From Roseivirga sp. BDSF3-8 (lineage in GTDB: Bacteria; Bacteroidota; Bacteroidia; Cytophagales; Cyclobacteriaceae), in contig NZ_JBGNFV010000001.1 in NCBI RefSeq assembly GCF_041449215.1, forward strand, positions 5,473,001 through 5,537,000: a stretch of 64,000 bases of DNA, in the 5' to 3' direction. The notes under the pieces were generated by a model. That model did no database searches. It worked only from the letters and a program-made list of their open reading frames with translations, and was not told where the DNA came from. Positions 1 to 9,293 of the stretch are shown one piece after another. The translations under genes and the position numbers were made by a program. Position 1 is the first letter of the stretch. Each line of letters opens with the position of its first letter.

Positions 1-1113
1 TTGTACGACCCATATTGTGGCTCTGGGACATCTTTAGTAGAAGCTAAATTACATAGTATTAATGGAATAGGCTCTGACCTTAATCCGCTGGCGAGGCTTA
101 TTGCAAAAGTTAAAACTACTCCCATTGAATTACAAACTCTAGATTTACACTTAAAAGAATTTTACAACTACCTATTTCAATTCAGATTTGGCTTCGAAAA
201 AAATGAAAGTTCAATTATAACCCCTACGTTTAAAAATATAGATTTTTGGTTTTCTAGAACAGTAAAAAAAGATTTATCAATTATAACCAATTTCATATAC
301 AACATAGAAAACATATACATAAAAGAATTTTTTCAGGTTGCATTAAGTCAAACTATCCGTGAATGCTCCTGGACGCGGAAGAATGAGTTTAAACTCTATA
401 AGATGAGTGCCGATCGAATTAAAATTTTTAAGCCTGATACATTTTCAACTTTTGAAAAAATCTTGGGAAAGAATAGAAACGGTCTTAAAAGCTTTATGGA
501 TGAGACTAACAATGAAGTCGATATTTCGATCAATAGTTTAAACAGTTCAAAATATATTTCAAGAAAAATAATCGCTGATAATAGTGTCGATATGGTATTG
601 ACGTCTCCTCCCTATGGCGACTCTTCCACAACAGTTGCATATGGGCAATTTTCCGCATTGGCAAATCAATGGTTGGGTTTTATGGAAAGAGGGCGCGTAT
701 TAGATGGTGAGCTGATGGGAGGTAAGAAAGCAGCAAGAATACAGAAGTTCAATTCATCATTACTAAATGATCAAATTAGAGAAATTGAAAGAACTGATAG
801 ATCCAGAGCTCTCGACGTGGCATCCTTCTATCGGGATTATTATTCATCAATAAGAAATATATCTGCTAAAATTCGATCCGGAGGGTATGCATGTTATGTT
901 GTAAGTAATCGCACTGTACGTGGTGTGCAATTAGCTACTGGGGAGATCACCAAAGACTTTTTTGAAACTTTTGGATTTGGTCATGTAGAAACATTCAGTA
1001 GAAATATTTCTAACAAGAGAATGCCAAAGAAAAACAGTTCTTCTGGAATTAAAGGAGTAAAAACACCACTTATGAATAAAGAGCTAATTGTAGTAATGCA
1101 AAAGAAAAAGTAA
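1..1113 (+). CDS. DNA methyltransferase, N-terminally cut by the window edge
   Basis: This is the C-terminal 370 residues of an AdoMet-dependent DNA methyltransferase; the frame is already open at base 1, so the true start lies outside the window. The AdoMet-binding motif I (DPYCGSGTSLVEA) is at residues 3-15, followed by GIGSDLNPLA. The catalytic motif IV, TSPPYGDS, is at about residues 201-208 and is of the type used by N4-cytosine and some N6-adenine amino-methyltransferases. The roughly 190 residues between them may hold the target-recognition region. The stop overlaps the next start by one base (TAATG), which implies translational coupling with the helicase-nuclease. The DNA is AT-rich compared with genes further right. 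Role (seen plus inference): modification enzyme of a restriction- or defence-like operon. The target sequence cannot be read from the protein. Confidence 0.85.
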   Translation: MYDPYCGSGTSLVEAKLHSINGIGSDLNPLARLIAKVKTTPIELQTLDLHLKEFYNYLFQFRFGFEKNESSIITPTFKNIDFWFSRTVKKDLSIITNFIYNIENIYIKEFFQVALSQTIRECSWTRKNEFKLYKMSADRIKIFKPDTFSTFEKILGKNRNGLKSFMDETNNEVDISINSLNSSKYISRKIIADNSVDMVLTSPPYGDSSTTVAYGQFSALANQWLGFMERGRVLDGELMGGKKAARIQKFNSSLLNDQIREIERTDRSRALDVASFYRDYYSSIRNISAKIRSGGYACYVVSNRTVRGVQLATGEITKDFFETFGFGHVETFSRNISNKRMPKKNSSSGIKGVKTPLMNKELIVVMQKKK

Positions 1114-3941
1114 TGGCAGAACAAGAAAAATATAACAATACTGTAAGAACTATAGATGAAAATCTAAGGATAATTGCTTGTGCTGGTTCAGGTAAGACAA
1201 CTTTTGTAGCTAAGAGAGTTTCTTATCTACTCGAATCAGGGTATGAACCTAAGAATATAATAGCTTTTACATACACAGAGCGTGCTGCTGCAGAGTTAAA
1301 TAATAAAATTGTAGCAGAGCTAAAAGATAAAGGGATATTTGATGTACTTAATGGGTTTGCCGACATGTTTATTGGAACAATACATGGCTGGTGCCTAAAG
1401 GCGTTGATGGATAATGAAATTGGATATCAAAAATATAGTGTCCTAGATGACATTAAACTACGTCTTTTTGTAGATAAAAATTACAAAAAAATAGGGATGT
1501 CCAATATCACCAAGTTGAACAATCCCAACGTGAATATGAAAATATTTACTGATACAGAAAGGTTTATTCAACTAATGAACATTATCCGAGAATCGGATTT
1601 GACAGAGTCATTGCCGCCGGATATACAAGAAGCAAAGATACAGTATGAAACTCTCCTTCGCGATAATTCATATTTCGACTTCACAATGATAATGCAAGAA
1701 GCTTTGGAGAGGCTAAGAGTTGATGGTAGCGATCTCCAAACTCAACTAAAAAGAGACTTAAAATTCCTAATCGTTGACGAATTTCAGGATATCAATCCAA
1801 TTCAAAATGATATTATACGCCATTTGCATGAAAGTACAGAGTGCAATATTACCGTAGTAGGTGATGATGATCAAAATATTTTTCATTGGAGAGGTAGTAA
1901 CAATAAGTTTCTTAAAGATTTTCCTAATCGGTATGCTAAAATACGCCCTGTTAAACTTTTTACTCTTGATAAAAACTACAGAAGTTCAAAAGGTATTACC
2001 GGACTTGCTTCTGCTTTCATTGAGAAAAATCAGAAAAGGATAGAAAAGCGAATGATTTCAGCTGAAAAGCAGGAATTTATTCGGGATAAAGACATTCTTT
2101 ACAATGAATATTCTTCACCTGATGAGGAGAACGAGGAAATAGTAAAGAAAATAAAAGCTTTAAAGGGGGTAGCTTTCGAAAAGGATGGTGAAAAACGTGG
2201 AATTGATTATTCTGATTTCTGCATACTTCTAAGGACATGGAAAAAATCTGCTGAAATCGTAAGTATTTTGGAGAAGCATAGCATACCTTATATTACAGCA
2301 GGAGTAAACGAATTATTTGACACTAAGGAAGTTATCGCATCTGCTGGAATTTTTCAATATTTAAATGATAAGAAAACTTATGAGCAATTAACTCAACTAT
2401 GGTTAGACATTCCTGACAACCATATCGATTTGCAGAAATTAGAGTCCGCAATTAAAAATTTAGAAAAATGGAAGCCTGATAATTTTCAAAAGCACAGAAA
2501 AAGTGTAGGATGGGGAGATTTTAGAATTCAAGAAATTTTTTGGGAGTTTTTAAAGGACGCTGAAATTGTAGAAGAAACATTTATCACTGAAGGCACAAAT
2601 GAAAGCATAACTCAGTCTGAAATTATATTTTATAATTTAGGTAAATTTAGCCAGGTAATTAATGATTACGAGACTATATATTTAGCTAGTGCCCCGCCAA
2701 GTTTTTATCTCTTCAATTTTTTAAACTTTATCAAGTATGCGGCTGTAGGTTACTATCCTGAGGGCTGGATGAATAACCCCTATAAAACACCAAATGCTGT
2801 TCAATTGATGACTATACATCAATCGAAAGGCCTTGAATTCCCAGTGGTATTTATTCCAGGACTGAACAAAAACTACTTTCCAATCAAAAAAATGGGGGGA
2901 TTAAAAGTTTGGCACTTCCTTGATCCTTCATTAATAAAAGATCATGACAGGTATGAACCGGAGGATGATGATAGATTAGAGGATGAACGCAGACTACTAT
3001 ATGTTGCAATCACACGTTCCCAAAAATTCCTATTTATAAGCAGAGCACCTGAGAATAACCGACTTTATAGAGAAAAGTCCAGCTTCTCTAATGAATTGGT
3101 TTCTGATTATATCAGTCGCCCCCTTAAGCCAGTAAGTTTTGAAGATAGAGATAGGCTTGCTCCACAACAAAAATCTGAAGATATTACTATATCATTAAAT
3201 TTCAGTGTATTAAAAGACTTCTTCGATTGCAACTACAGATTTAAGCTTATTACAATGTATGGGTTTTGCTTTCCATTGAATCAAAGAATGGGATTAGGTA
3301 AATCTTTACATGACACATTAATGGCCATTCACAAACGACTTACAGAAGGTAAGAATATTGATAACGAGTCTATTGAATATTTGGCTAAAAATCAATCACA
3401 TTTTCCTTATATCGGCAGATCATCTGAATTGGAAAAAATGAAAGGAGATGTTGTTAATAAATCAATTGAATATTTTAAGAGGAATGAAGAAGGGTTACAA
3501 AATATTGAATTTGTTGAGCAGGATATAAAACTAAGTTTAGATGAAAATGTATTTGTTAGCGGGCGTATTGATTTAATAAAAACGCAATCCTATGAAGGAG
3601 AGCCTGAAACTACTATCATGGAGTTTAAATCTAATGATTCAGTACAATCCGATACAATTACTATAGATCAATTAAATCTGTATGCATTGGGTTATAAAGA
3701 ATTAGTTGGTAAGAACGCCGATTATATACAAATTTATGATGTAGAAAAAAATGCTCCAGAGCATAGATCACCTATAGAGGAAAGACTTCTTTTAGACACT
3801 GAAAATAAAATAAAGAAGGCCGCAAAAAAAATCCGGAGTCAGGATTTACCAAAAGTACAGAATGCTGAAATATGTCGGGTGTGTTTTCAAAATCGGCTTT
3901 GCAAGGCGCGTATCGATCTTAATCTCCAGTCCAAAAAATGA
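1113..3941 (+). CDS. UvrD/PcrA-type helicase fused to a Cas4/AddB-like PD-(D/E)XK nuclease
   Basis: A 942-residue superfamily 1A DNA helicase. Visible motifs are Walker A AGSGKTT (24-30), motif II IVDEFQD (about 219-225), motif III GDDDQNIFHWRG (about 250-261), motif IV NYRSS, motif V TIHQSKGLEFP (about 567-577) and motif VI YVAITR (about 630-635). From about residue 690 a RecB-family nuclease domain follows, with GRIDLI (about 815) and MEFKS (about 835) as the metal-binding and catalytic D...E-x-K. One Cys in FFDCNYRF (about 704) and three at the end (CRVCFQNRLC, CX2CX5C) match the iron-sulfur Cys pattern of AddB and Cas4 nucleases. The start overlaps the methylase stop and the stop overlaps the next gene start (ATGA). 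Likely role: ATP-driven unwinding and cutting of DNA, either repair-like or, given the linked methylase, defence. Confidence 0.9.
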   Translation: MAEQEKYNNTVRTIDENLRIIACAGSGKTTFVAKRVSYLLESGYEPKNIIAFTYTERAAAELNNKIVAELKDKGIFDVLNGFADMFIGTIHGWCLKALMDNEIGYQKYSVLDDIKLRLFVDKNYKKIGMSNITKLNNPNVNMKIFTDTERFIQLMNIIRESDLTESLPPDIQEAKIQYETLLRDNSYFDFTMIMQEALERLRVDGSDLQTQLKRDLKFLIVDEFQDINPIQNDIIRHLHESTECNITVVGDDDQNIFHWRGSNNKFLKDFPNRYAKIRPVKLFTLDKNYRSSKGITGLASAFIEKNQKRIEKRMISAEKQEFIRDKDILYNEYSSPDEENEEIVKKIKALKGVAFEKDGEKRGIDYSDFCILLRTWKKSAEIVSILEKHSIPYITAGVNELFDTKEVIASAGIFQYLNDKKTYEQLTQLWLDIPDNHIDLQKLESAIKNLEKWKPDNFQKHRKSVGWGDFRIQEIFWEFLKDAEIVEETFITEGTNESITQSEIIFYNLGKFSQVINDYETIYLASAPPSFYLFNFLNFIKYAAVGYYPEGWMNNPYKTPNAVQLMTIHQSKGLEFPVVFIPGLNKNYFPIKKMGGLKVWHFLDPSLIKDHDRYEPEDDDRLEDERRLLYVAITRSQKFLFISRAPENNRLYREKSSFSNELVSDYISRPLKPVSFEDRDRLAPQQKSEDITISLNFSVLKDFFDCNYRFKLITMYGFCFPLNQRMGLGKSLHDTLMAIHKRLTEGKNIDNESIEYLAKNQSHFPYIGRSSELEKMKGDVVNKSIEYFKRNEEGLQNIEFVEQDIKLSLDENVFVSGRIDLIKTQSYEGEPETTIMEFKSNDSVQSDTITIDQLNLYALGYKELVGKNADYIQIYDVEKNAPEHRSPIEERLLLDTENKIKKAAKKIRSQDLPKVQNAEICRVCFQNRLCKARIDLNLQSKK

Positions 3942-4702
3942 ATTTTTCAGACAAACAATATAAACGGCTGAAAAAGCTTTTTGACAATCCAGAAAATGTT
4001 TTAGTTGTTCACTGGGCTCGTCAAAATCTTAAGGATAATTCTGGTGGATTTACGCCTCGAATAACTGCAATTTTTGTCCAATCGTTAGATGAATCTACTA
4101 ATAGGTACTTTGCAATACATTTAGAGGCCGAAAAAATAGGATTGATTCCTGAAGACATAGAAACCTACTATGATCAACTTGAAGAACAAATTTTAAAAGA
4201 TTTCAACGAATTTGTAAGAGAATATAATAACTGTGAATGGGTATACTGGGATTCGGATGATCCACATTCTGGCTTTGAAGCGACAAATCACAGATACCAG
4301 GTTTTAGTTAATAAGGAAGATCAAAACTTAGTAGAAATACCAGTTCATAAACGAGTTAATTTAAATTCATGCCTTAAGGAAATATATGGGGTTAATTATG
4401 AGAGTATACCACAATTAGATAATCTAATGAAATCCAATAATGATGGCCAGCTAAAAAGTGATGTTCTCTCAATTCAGGACGAAGCCAGAGCATTTAAAAA
4501 TGCTGATTTTTCTGGAATACTCCAATCTATTAAAAGCAAAGCTGATTTTCTCATTGAAGTCATTCGAAAAGCAGTTGACAAAAACCTCTCCGTAAGAAAT
4601 AAAAACCTTATTTATCGTATAGGAAAATTTTTCAGTCACCCTATAATGATTGGTATTGCTTGGTTATGTACCGTTATAAGTTTGATTGTTGCTTTCTTTT
4701 AG
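3938..4702 (+). CDS. unknown protein with C-terminal membrane anchor, third gene of the methylase-helicase operon
   Basis: A 254-residue protein whose ATG overlaps the helicase stop codon (ATGA), so it is probably translated by coupling. The first 150 residues are soluble. They contain FAIHLEAEKIGL, a long acidic helix, then WVYWDSDDPHSGFEATNHRY at about 105-124, an aromatic and acidic patch that looks conserved but that I cannot assign to a named family. The last 20 or so residues (PIMIGIAWLCTVISLIVAFF) form one hydrophobic segment ending at the C-terminus, as in a tail-anchored membrane protein. There is no signal peptide. By position it should act with the methylase and helicase-nuclease, perhaps as a sensor or effector that places the complex at the membrane; this is inference from gene order only. 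Confidence 0.75.
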   Translation: MNFSDKQYKRLKKLFDNPENVLVVHWARQNLKDNSGGFTPRITAIFVQSLDESTNRYFAIHLEAEKIGLIPEDIETYYDQLEEQILKDFNEFVREYNNCEWVYWDSDDPHSGFEATNHRYQVLVNKEDQNLVEIPVHKRVNLNSCLKEIYGVNYESIPQLDNLMKSNNDGQLKSDVLSIQDEARAFKNADFSGILQSIKSKADFLIEVIRKAVDKNLSVRNKNLIYRIGKFFSHPIMIGIAWLCTVISLIVAFF

Positions 4703-4734
4703 CCTCTAAATAATAATTTTTTTTCAAAACTGTT

Positions 4735-4812
4735 GATCGACCCGCTTGAAGGATAGAACGGCATGTCTGAGCCACGGCGGCACGCGCCCAAAGCGCGGCA
4801 CGGCGGGGCGAG
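4735..4812 (-). repeat. intergenic palindromic repeat, fragment
   Basis: A GC-rich patch in an AT-rich gap. Read on the minus strand it contains GGGCGCGTGCCGCC, then GCCGTTCTATCCTTC, a relative of the elements near 5760-5860, 11715-11815 and 12360-12465. This element type (a GGGCGTG..CCC..CGGGCT block followed by CCGTTCTATCCCTCACGC) is familiar as a dispersed non-coding repeat in Bacteroidota genomes. Confidence 0.5.
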
Positions 4813-4925
4813 TAGTCCGTCGAAAGCCGGATAGATTTTCGCTTATACCTTTTAGTAACTTACTTACCGAAAATTCTTAATATGAATGGCCAATCAAACG
4901 AAAGGCGTTAATACATCTCCATAGG

Positions 4926-5645
4926 CTACAGCCAGGTCAAAAATTGCGTTATTAACAGAAACAGGGTGAAGGCCGTGACATGAATCCCGGCTAATTCTAT
5001 CTTACTTACATTGAAGAAGTGCCTGAGCTGCCGGGTATTGAGCGTATAAATGACAGCCAAATAAGGTAAAATAAAAATGATTCTGAGTACAACTGAGCTC
5101 GATGCATCACTGTATTGAGAGCTACTACTCAGGGCAAGCATTGAAATTTGTCCATAAACATGACAGCTTAAATACATCACCACCATTGCCCAGCCAATTT
5201 TACTCTTGCTATGCCACAATACGGTGATGGTGATGAGTAAAAGTAAGCTTGTGAAAATGCCAGTACTCAAATTGAAAGGTTCACCATTTAAACCTAGCAC
5301 CATAACCAATAGTAATATATGTGAACCAGCAAAGACTGATAGTATGATAGTGACCCACCTGACGACTTTTTCAGGATAAGTCAACTTGGCCGCGCCGGGA
5401 TTTAACTTTTTGTTGAGAAGCCGTTCGATTTTATGATAGGTACTTATGCTTTCCGGCTCTACGGCTGCCCAGCCTTCGTTAAGGTAGTTTCTGATCTCAT
5501 CGATCTCTTTCTGAGAAATCTGCCGCCTCTGTATCTCACGCTTTGCAGCCAGTACGGCCCCGGGTTTATGGATTTTCGGATATTCTGCTATTCTAACCAG
5601 GTCTGCAACAGGTAAATTCTTGTAATCCGTTAGTAATTCTTCCAT
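4926..5645 (-). CDS. hypothetical multi-pass membrane protein
   Basis: A 239-residue protein with a soluble charged N-terminal half (about 1-90; it begins MEELLTDYKNLPVADLVRIAEYPK and has helical, Lys/Glu-rich stretches such as KREIQRRQISQKEIDEIRNYL). Four hydrophobic segments follow, at about 92-115, 122-145, 149-170 and 182-202, with a final one at about 216-239. No catalytic motif is seen. The N-terminal part resembles small helical domains in front of DUF-type membrane proteins in Bacteroidota, but I do not recognise the family. It stands alone, between the AT-rich operon and a repeat-filled gap. Confidence 0.65.
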   Translation of the reverse strand: MEELLTDYKNLPVADLVRIAEYPKIHKPGAVLAAKREIQRRQISQKEIDEIRNYLNEGWAAVEPESISTYHKIERLLNKKLNPGAAKLTYPEKVVRWVTIILSVFAGSHILLLVMVLGLNGEPFNLSTGIFTSLLLLITITVLWHSKSKIGWAMVVMYLSCHVYGQISMLALSSSSQYSDASSSVVLRIIFILPYLAVIYTLNTRQLRHFFNVSKIELAGIHVTAFTLFLLITQFLTWL

Positions 5646-6155
5646 TTCACTTGTGGTATATCATAAAGATAATGAATAGGAAAACTATTTCAAGGCAGGT
5701 ATTTGCGTGAGAGGTGGTCCGAGTGGTGTCGAAAGCCGAATAAATTACGCCCGATCCGCGTGAGAGGTGGTCCGACTCTCGGTAGAGCCATTGTTGGAGC
5801 CGCGACGCAGGAGAGGCGACTGGCGAAAGCCCGGCCCGCAGGGACACGCCCAAAAAATCCTGAATCTTCTTTTCTGCTGTATGGTGGGGGGCGTTGAATT
5901 GGCTTTGCTGCCAGAGGTACCAATGTGAGATATGCTTGGGGCTCTTTTATCATCTCTACTGCTTGCCGTAGGGGACCCCATTGCATGGCGCCCGTCATGC
6001 GACGGGGATAAGTGCCAGGCGATGGGGGCCCCATTGCATGGCGCCCGCTATTCAGCGGGGACTAATGCAATTCATTAACAATTAACCATTGCCCATTAAC
6101 ATTTAGAGCCCTCGTACAATAAAGCCTGGAGAGTGCAGGAAAATACGCTGCATCT
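5646..6155. repeat. 510-bp gap filled with dispersed palindromic repeats
   Basis: The gap holds no credible gene. Bases 5700-5780 contain two copies of GCGTGAGAGGTGGTCCGA (about 5706 and 5759). Bases 5790-5862 are a minus-strand copy of the GGGCGTGTCCCT...CGGGCT element. Bases 5955-6066 hold two side-by-side copies of another element whose signature is GGGGGCCCC followed by a hairpin: one reads CATTGCATGGCGCCCGTC, the other ends CCGCTATTCAGCGGGGACT. The same two alternative ends recur at 11535-11565, 14060-14092, 15870-15908 and 18845-18873. Short reading frames here on both strands come from the high GC content. Confidence 0.6.
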
Positions 6156-9100
6156 GTGTATTATCAGGAAATATTTCAACCATACTACCTACCTATGAGA
6201 AGTCTCTACGAAGACCAGAACGACCGGAAATCACGGGATCTACCCATTGATGAGAGCTGTAGCTGCGATGACCCTATCGACTGTCTGCGGCATATGTTTG
6301 TGGACATGGTGCAGAAGAAGCGCGTGGCGCTGGGCCAGTGTCCCGTGCGCAGGCCGGTGTTTTTGCGGACGCACGGCATCATAAAAGGCACCATGAATGT
6401 GCTGAACGACATACCGGCGGAGCTGCGGCAGGGCATGTGGGCCGAAGGTGGCGAGCACCCCGTGTATGTGCGCTACAGCTCTGACCTGGCGGATGGCCGG
6501 CCGGACTGGATGAGCACGATAGGCATTGGCATAAAGGTATTTAACGTGCCGGGCAAGAAGGTGGTGGATGACGACGGGGCGGGCACGGCGGACCTGCTGA
6601 TGCAGAATGTGCCTTTCTTCTTTGTGGATACGGCCAAGGACATGTGCGGCTTTACAAAGGCGAGCCTGGAGGGCTGGGGCGATGAGTGGATACAGGAAAA
6701 TGCGCCGAAGACGCAGGAGCTGCTGGACAAGCTGGCGAAGCCGATCCGCAGCGTGTTTGAGACGAGCCTGTGGAGTGTGGTGCCCTTTAAGCTGGGCGAC
6801 AGCTACTGCAAATACATCCTGCGGCCCGGCACGAGCACCTTTGCGGGGGAGCCGGACATAAACGACCCGGACTTTCTGGGTAAGGACCTGGCCGCGCGTA
6901 TGGAAAAGGGCGCGGCGACGCTGGACATTTATATACAGCAGCGGCCGGGCACGGACCGCTTTAGCGAGAGCTACATAGAGAAGCACTTTCCGCTGGACCG
7001 CGCCACGGTGACCTGGGACGAAAAGGAGGCGAAGCCGGTACGGGTGGCGACCATCAAGCTGCCTAAGCAGAAGATAGAGAAGGAGCAACAGGAGATATAC
7101 GGCGACTGGCTGTCGTTTAACATCGGCCGGGTGCCGGAGGCCAATGCGCCGGTGGGCAGCGTGGCGGAAGCGCGGGTGAGTGTGTACCAGACGAGTGCAA
7201 ACTACCGTCGCAAGGAGAACGGCCAGCCGGTGAAGGAACCGAAGGAGCCGGGCAAGCCCGAGATCAAGAACCCGAAGTGCCCCTTTCCCGGTCATAAGCC
7301 GGAGCAGCCTTCGGAGGAGCCGGTGGCACTGACGGCGGAGCAGAAGGAGCGGATTGCGTACCTGCGTATCCACCCGGGCATCGGCGTGATGCGGGTGGGC
7401 GACAGCGCGACGGAGTACTACATAGGCCCGGAGACGAAGAACCCGCCACTGACGGAGTTTGGCGCCACGCGTGACGAGGGGGGCTCGATCAAGCGACAGG
7501 CAGCGCGCTTCCGCGTATATGGCTATGACAAGGACGGCAATGTGGTAGCGGAAGTGCAGCAGACGAAGGGCGTACAAATCAAGTGGAATGTGCACCTGGC
7601 GAGTCGCAAAGCGGCCTGGTACGAGTTTAACGCCGCGATGGATCTGCCGGAAACGAAAGACATGACGGTGCCGCTGCGCAACCCCGACGTGAAGGGCGGC
7701 GGCCGCAATGCCCTGGTGATCGATGCGGGCGAGAAGATCATAAGCGGTACGGGCAGCAAAGACAGCAGCTACCAGATGAGCGGCACCTTCCAGGGTACCT
7801 CCGTCATGCTGGGCGAACTGCGCACGGATGAGGTCGGCCGTCTGCTGGTGCTGCCGGGCCATGGCATTTCTGCCAGTCCCTCTAACCAGCCCGTGTATAA
7901 CCCCGCCAAGCCGAGCAGCTTTAACAATGCCTCGGGCTGGTACGACGACATTGCCGATGGCCCCGTGCGCGCGCAGGTGTCTATAGACGACATGGACTAC
8001 GACGCGGACCCGGCCTGGGTGATCTCCGCCCCGCCTAACTACGGGCCGGACCTCGTGGGCTGGCGCACGATGAACGACCTGATGCAGAGTGTGTACATAC
8101 AGGCGGGCATGATGGAGCTGCCGAAGCGGATCTACTTCCAGCGCGACGTGCGGCCCATACTGGAGCGCCTGAATGAATTGCAGTGGGTGAATAAAGGCTT
8201 CCTGAGCATGTTTGGCGCCGGTGCCCCCATGAACTTCTCGGATGTGGCGCTGATGAAAAAGCTCTCGCACTGTCCGGAGAGCCAGACCTACCCCGACCCC
8301 TACATGGAGCTGCGCCGCACGGTGTACAACAGCTTCCGCCCGGCGAAAAGCACCACCTACACCCAGGGTGCCTGGCCGTGGATATACGGCGATGCCTACG
8401 GGGTGGACAACGCCACGCCGCAGCCCTACAGCAATAACCTGCTGCAACTGCCGCCATACTATGACTACATCCTCTCCGAGTGGGTCAAGGGCAACTTCGT
8501 GAACGACTACGAGCCGCAGGCGCCCGCGCGGCAGGCCTTTGAGCAGGTGCCCCTGCAGCAGCAGCCCGACATGCTGGACCAGTCCGCCATGCACTTTTGC
8601 CTGGCCGATGCCTTCCACCCCGGCTGTGAGCTGACCTGGCCCATGCGCCACGCCAGCATGTACCGCGCCCCCTACCGCATCCGCATGCGCGAAGAGGGCA
8701 AGGACGAGGCCAGCTACGGCCCCACGCTGGACCAGCACACGGTGCTGCAGGTGGGCGGCCCCCTCTACGAGCAGGGACCCGGCGACCTCACCAAGTGGAT
8801 GGCCCTCCCCTGGCAGGGCGACACGGCCTACTGCCGCTCGGGCTACGACATGGAGTACGACCCCTACCTGCCCACCTACTGGCCCGCACGCGTGCCGAAC
8901 CAGGTGCTCACGGAGGACGACTACGACACGCTCTGCAATACCAAGCGCCCGATGGAAGAGCGCATTGCCGCCTTCCACAATCGCCCCGCCTGGCTGCGTC
9001 AGCTACCACAGGGCGCCACGCCGCCGCAAAACATGCAGTACATGATCGACCACTTCGGCGAGATGGGCGTACTGGAAGCCCGCCCCCGCCCCAAAGACAT

Positions 9101-9293
9101 GGACTGGCTGCCGGAAACAATGTTCGTAGAGAACCTGACCAAAATACGGCAGGAGGAGCTCAAAGAGGCCCAAAAGCTGTTCCGCAAGGAATACAAGCAG
9201 CTCGGCTTCTACGACCAGATGCTCCGCGAGGCCGGCTGGTTCAGCGAAGAGCAACGCAACGCCTTCGACACCACCCAGAATAATGAGGGGTGA
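6156..9293 (+). CDS. catalase-like domain fused to a LodA-type (CTQ-dependent) amino-acid oxidase
   Basis: 1045 residues. Residues about 30-360 resemble the catalase superfamily (FLRTHGIIKG, with the His and Gly pattern of the distal haem helix, then a region rich in DLLMQNVPFFFVD). A clear proximal haem Tyr motif was not found. After a Pro-rich linker (about 360-395) comes a LodA-like oxidase domain starting YLRIHPGIGVMRVGDS. LodA enzymes oxidise the amino group of lysine or another amino acid, giving H2O2, with a cysteine tryptophylquinone made from one Cys and one Trp. Here Cys824 in HPGCELTWPMRH and Trp881/Trp885 in TKWMALPWQ fit that pair. Fusion of a peroxide maker to a catalase-like domain suggests self-protection or peroxide use. 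The start is GTG; an in-frame ATG at 6195 is an alternative. The gene is strongly GC-rich. A LodB-like flavoprotein lies downstream. Confidence 0.85.
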   Translation: MYYQEIFQPYYLPMRSLYEDQNDRKSRDLPIDESCSCDDPIDCLRHMFVDMVQKKRVALGQCPVRRPVFLRTHGIIKGTMNVLNDIPAELRQGMWAEGGEHPVYVRYSSDLADGRPDWMSTIGIGIKVFNVPGKKVVDDDGAGTADLLMQNVPFFFVDTAKDMCGFTKASLEGWGDEWIQENAPKTQELLDKLAKPIRSVFETSLWSVVPFKLGDSYCKYILRPGTSTFAGEPDINDPDFLGKDLAARMEKGAATLDIYIQQRPGTDRFSESYIEKHFPLDRATVTWDEKEAKPVRVATIKLPKQKIEKEQQEIYGDWLSFNIGRVPEANAPVGSVAEARVSVYQTSANYRRKENGQPVKEPKEPGKPEIKNPKCPFPGHKPEQPSEEPVALTAEQKERIAYLRIHPGIGVMRVGDSATEYYIGPETKNPPLTEFGATRDEGGSIKRQAARFRVYGYDKDGNVVAEVQQTKGVQIKWNVHLASRKAAWYEFNAAMDLPETKDMTVPLRNPDVKGGGRNALVIDAGEKIISGTGSKDSSYQMSGTFQGTSVMLGELRTDEVGRLLVLPGHGISASPSNQPVYNPAKPSSFNNASGWYDDIADGPVRAQVSIDDMDYDADPAWVISAPPNYGPDLVGWRTMNDLMQSVYIQAGMMELPKRIYFQRDVRPILERLNELQWVNKGFLSMFGAGAPMNFSDVALMKKLSHCPESQTYPDPYMELRRTVYNSFRPAKSTTYTQGAWPWIYGDAYGVDNATPQPYSNNLLQLPPYYDYILSEWVKGNFVNDYEPQAPARQAFEQVPLQQQPDMLDQSAMHFCLADAFHPGCELTWPMRHASMYRAPYRIRMREEGKDEASYGPTLDQHTVLQVGGPLYEQGPGDLTKWMALPWQGDTAYCRSGYDMEYDPYLPTYWPARVPNQVLTEDDYDTLCNTKRPMEERIAAFHNRPAWLRQLPQGATPPQNMQYMIDHFGEMGVLEARPRPKDMDWLPETMFVENLTKIRQEELKEAQKLFRKEYKQLGFYDQMLREAGWFSEEQRNAFDTTQNNEG

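Noticed and set aside
6240-8978. A 912-codon open frame on the minus strand opposite the catalase-LodA gene
   Set aside because: It comes from the high GC content and codon bias of the real gene; the translation is rich in Arg, His, Val and Leu without any domain pattern.
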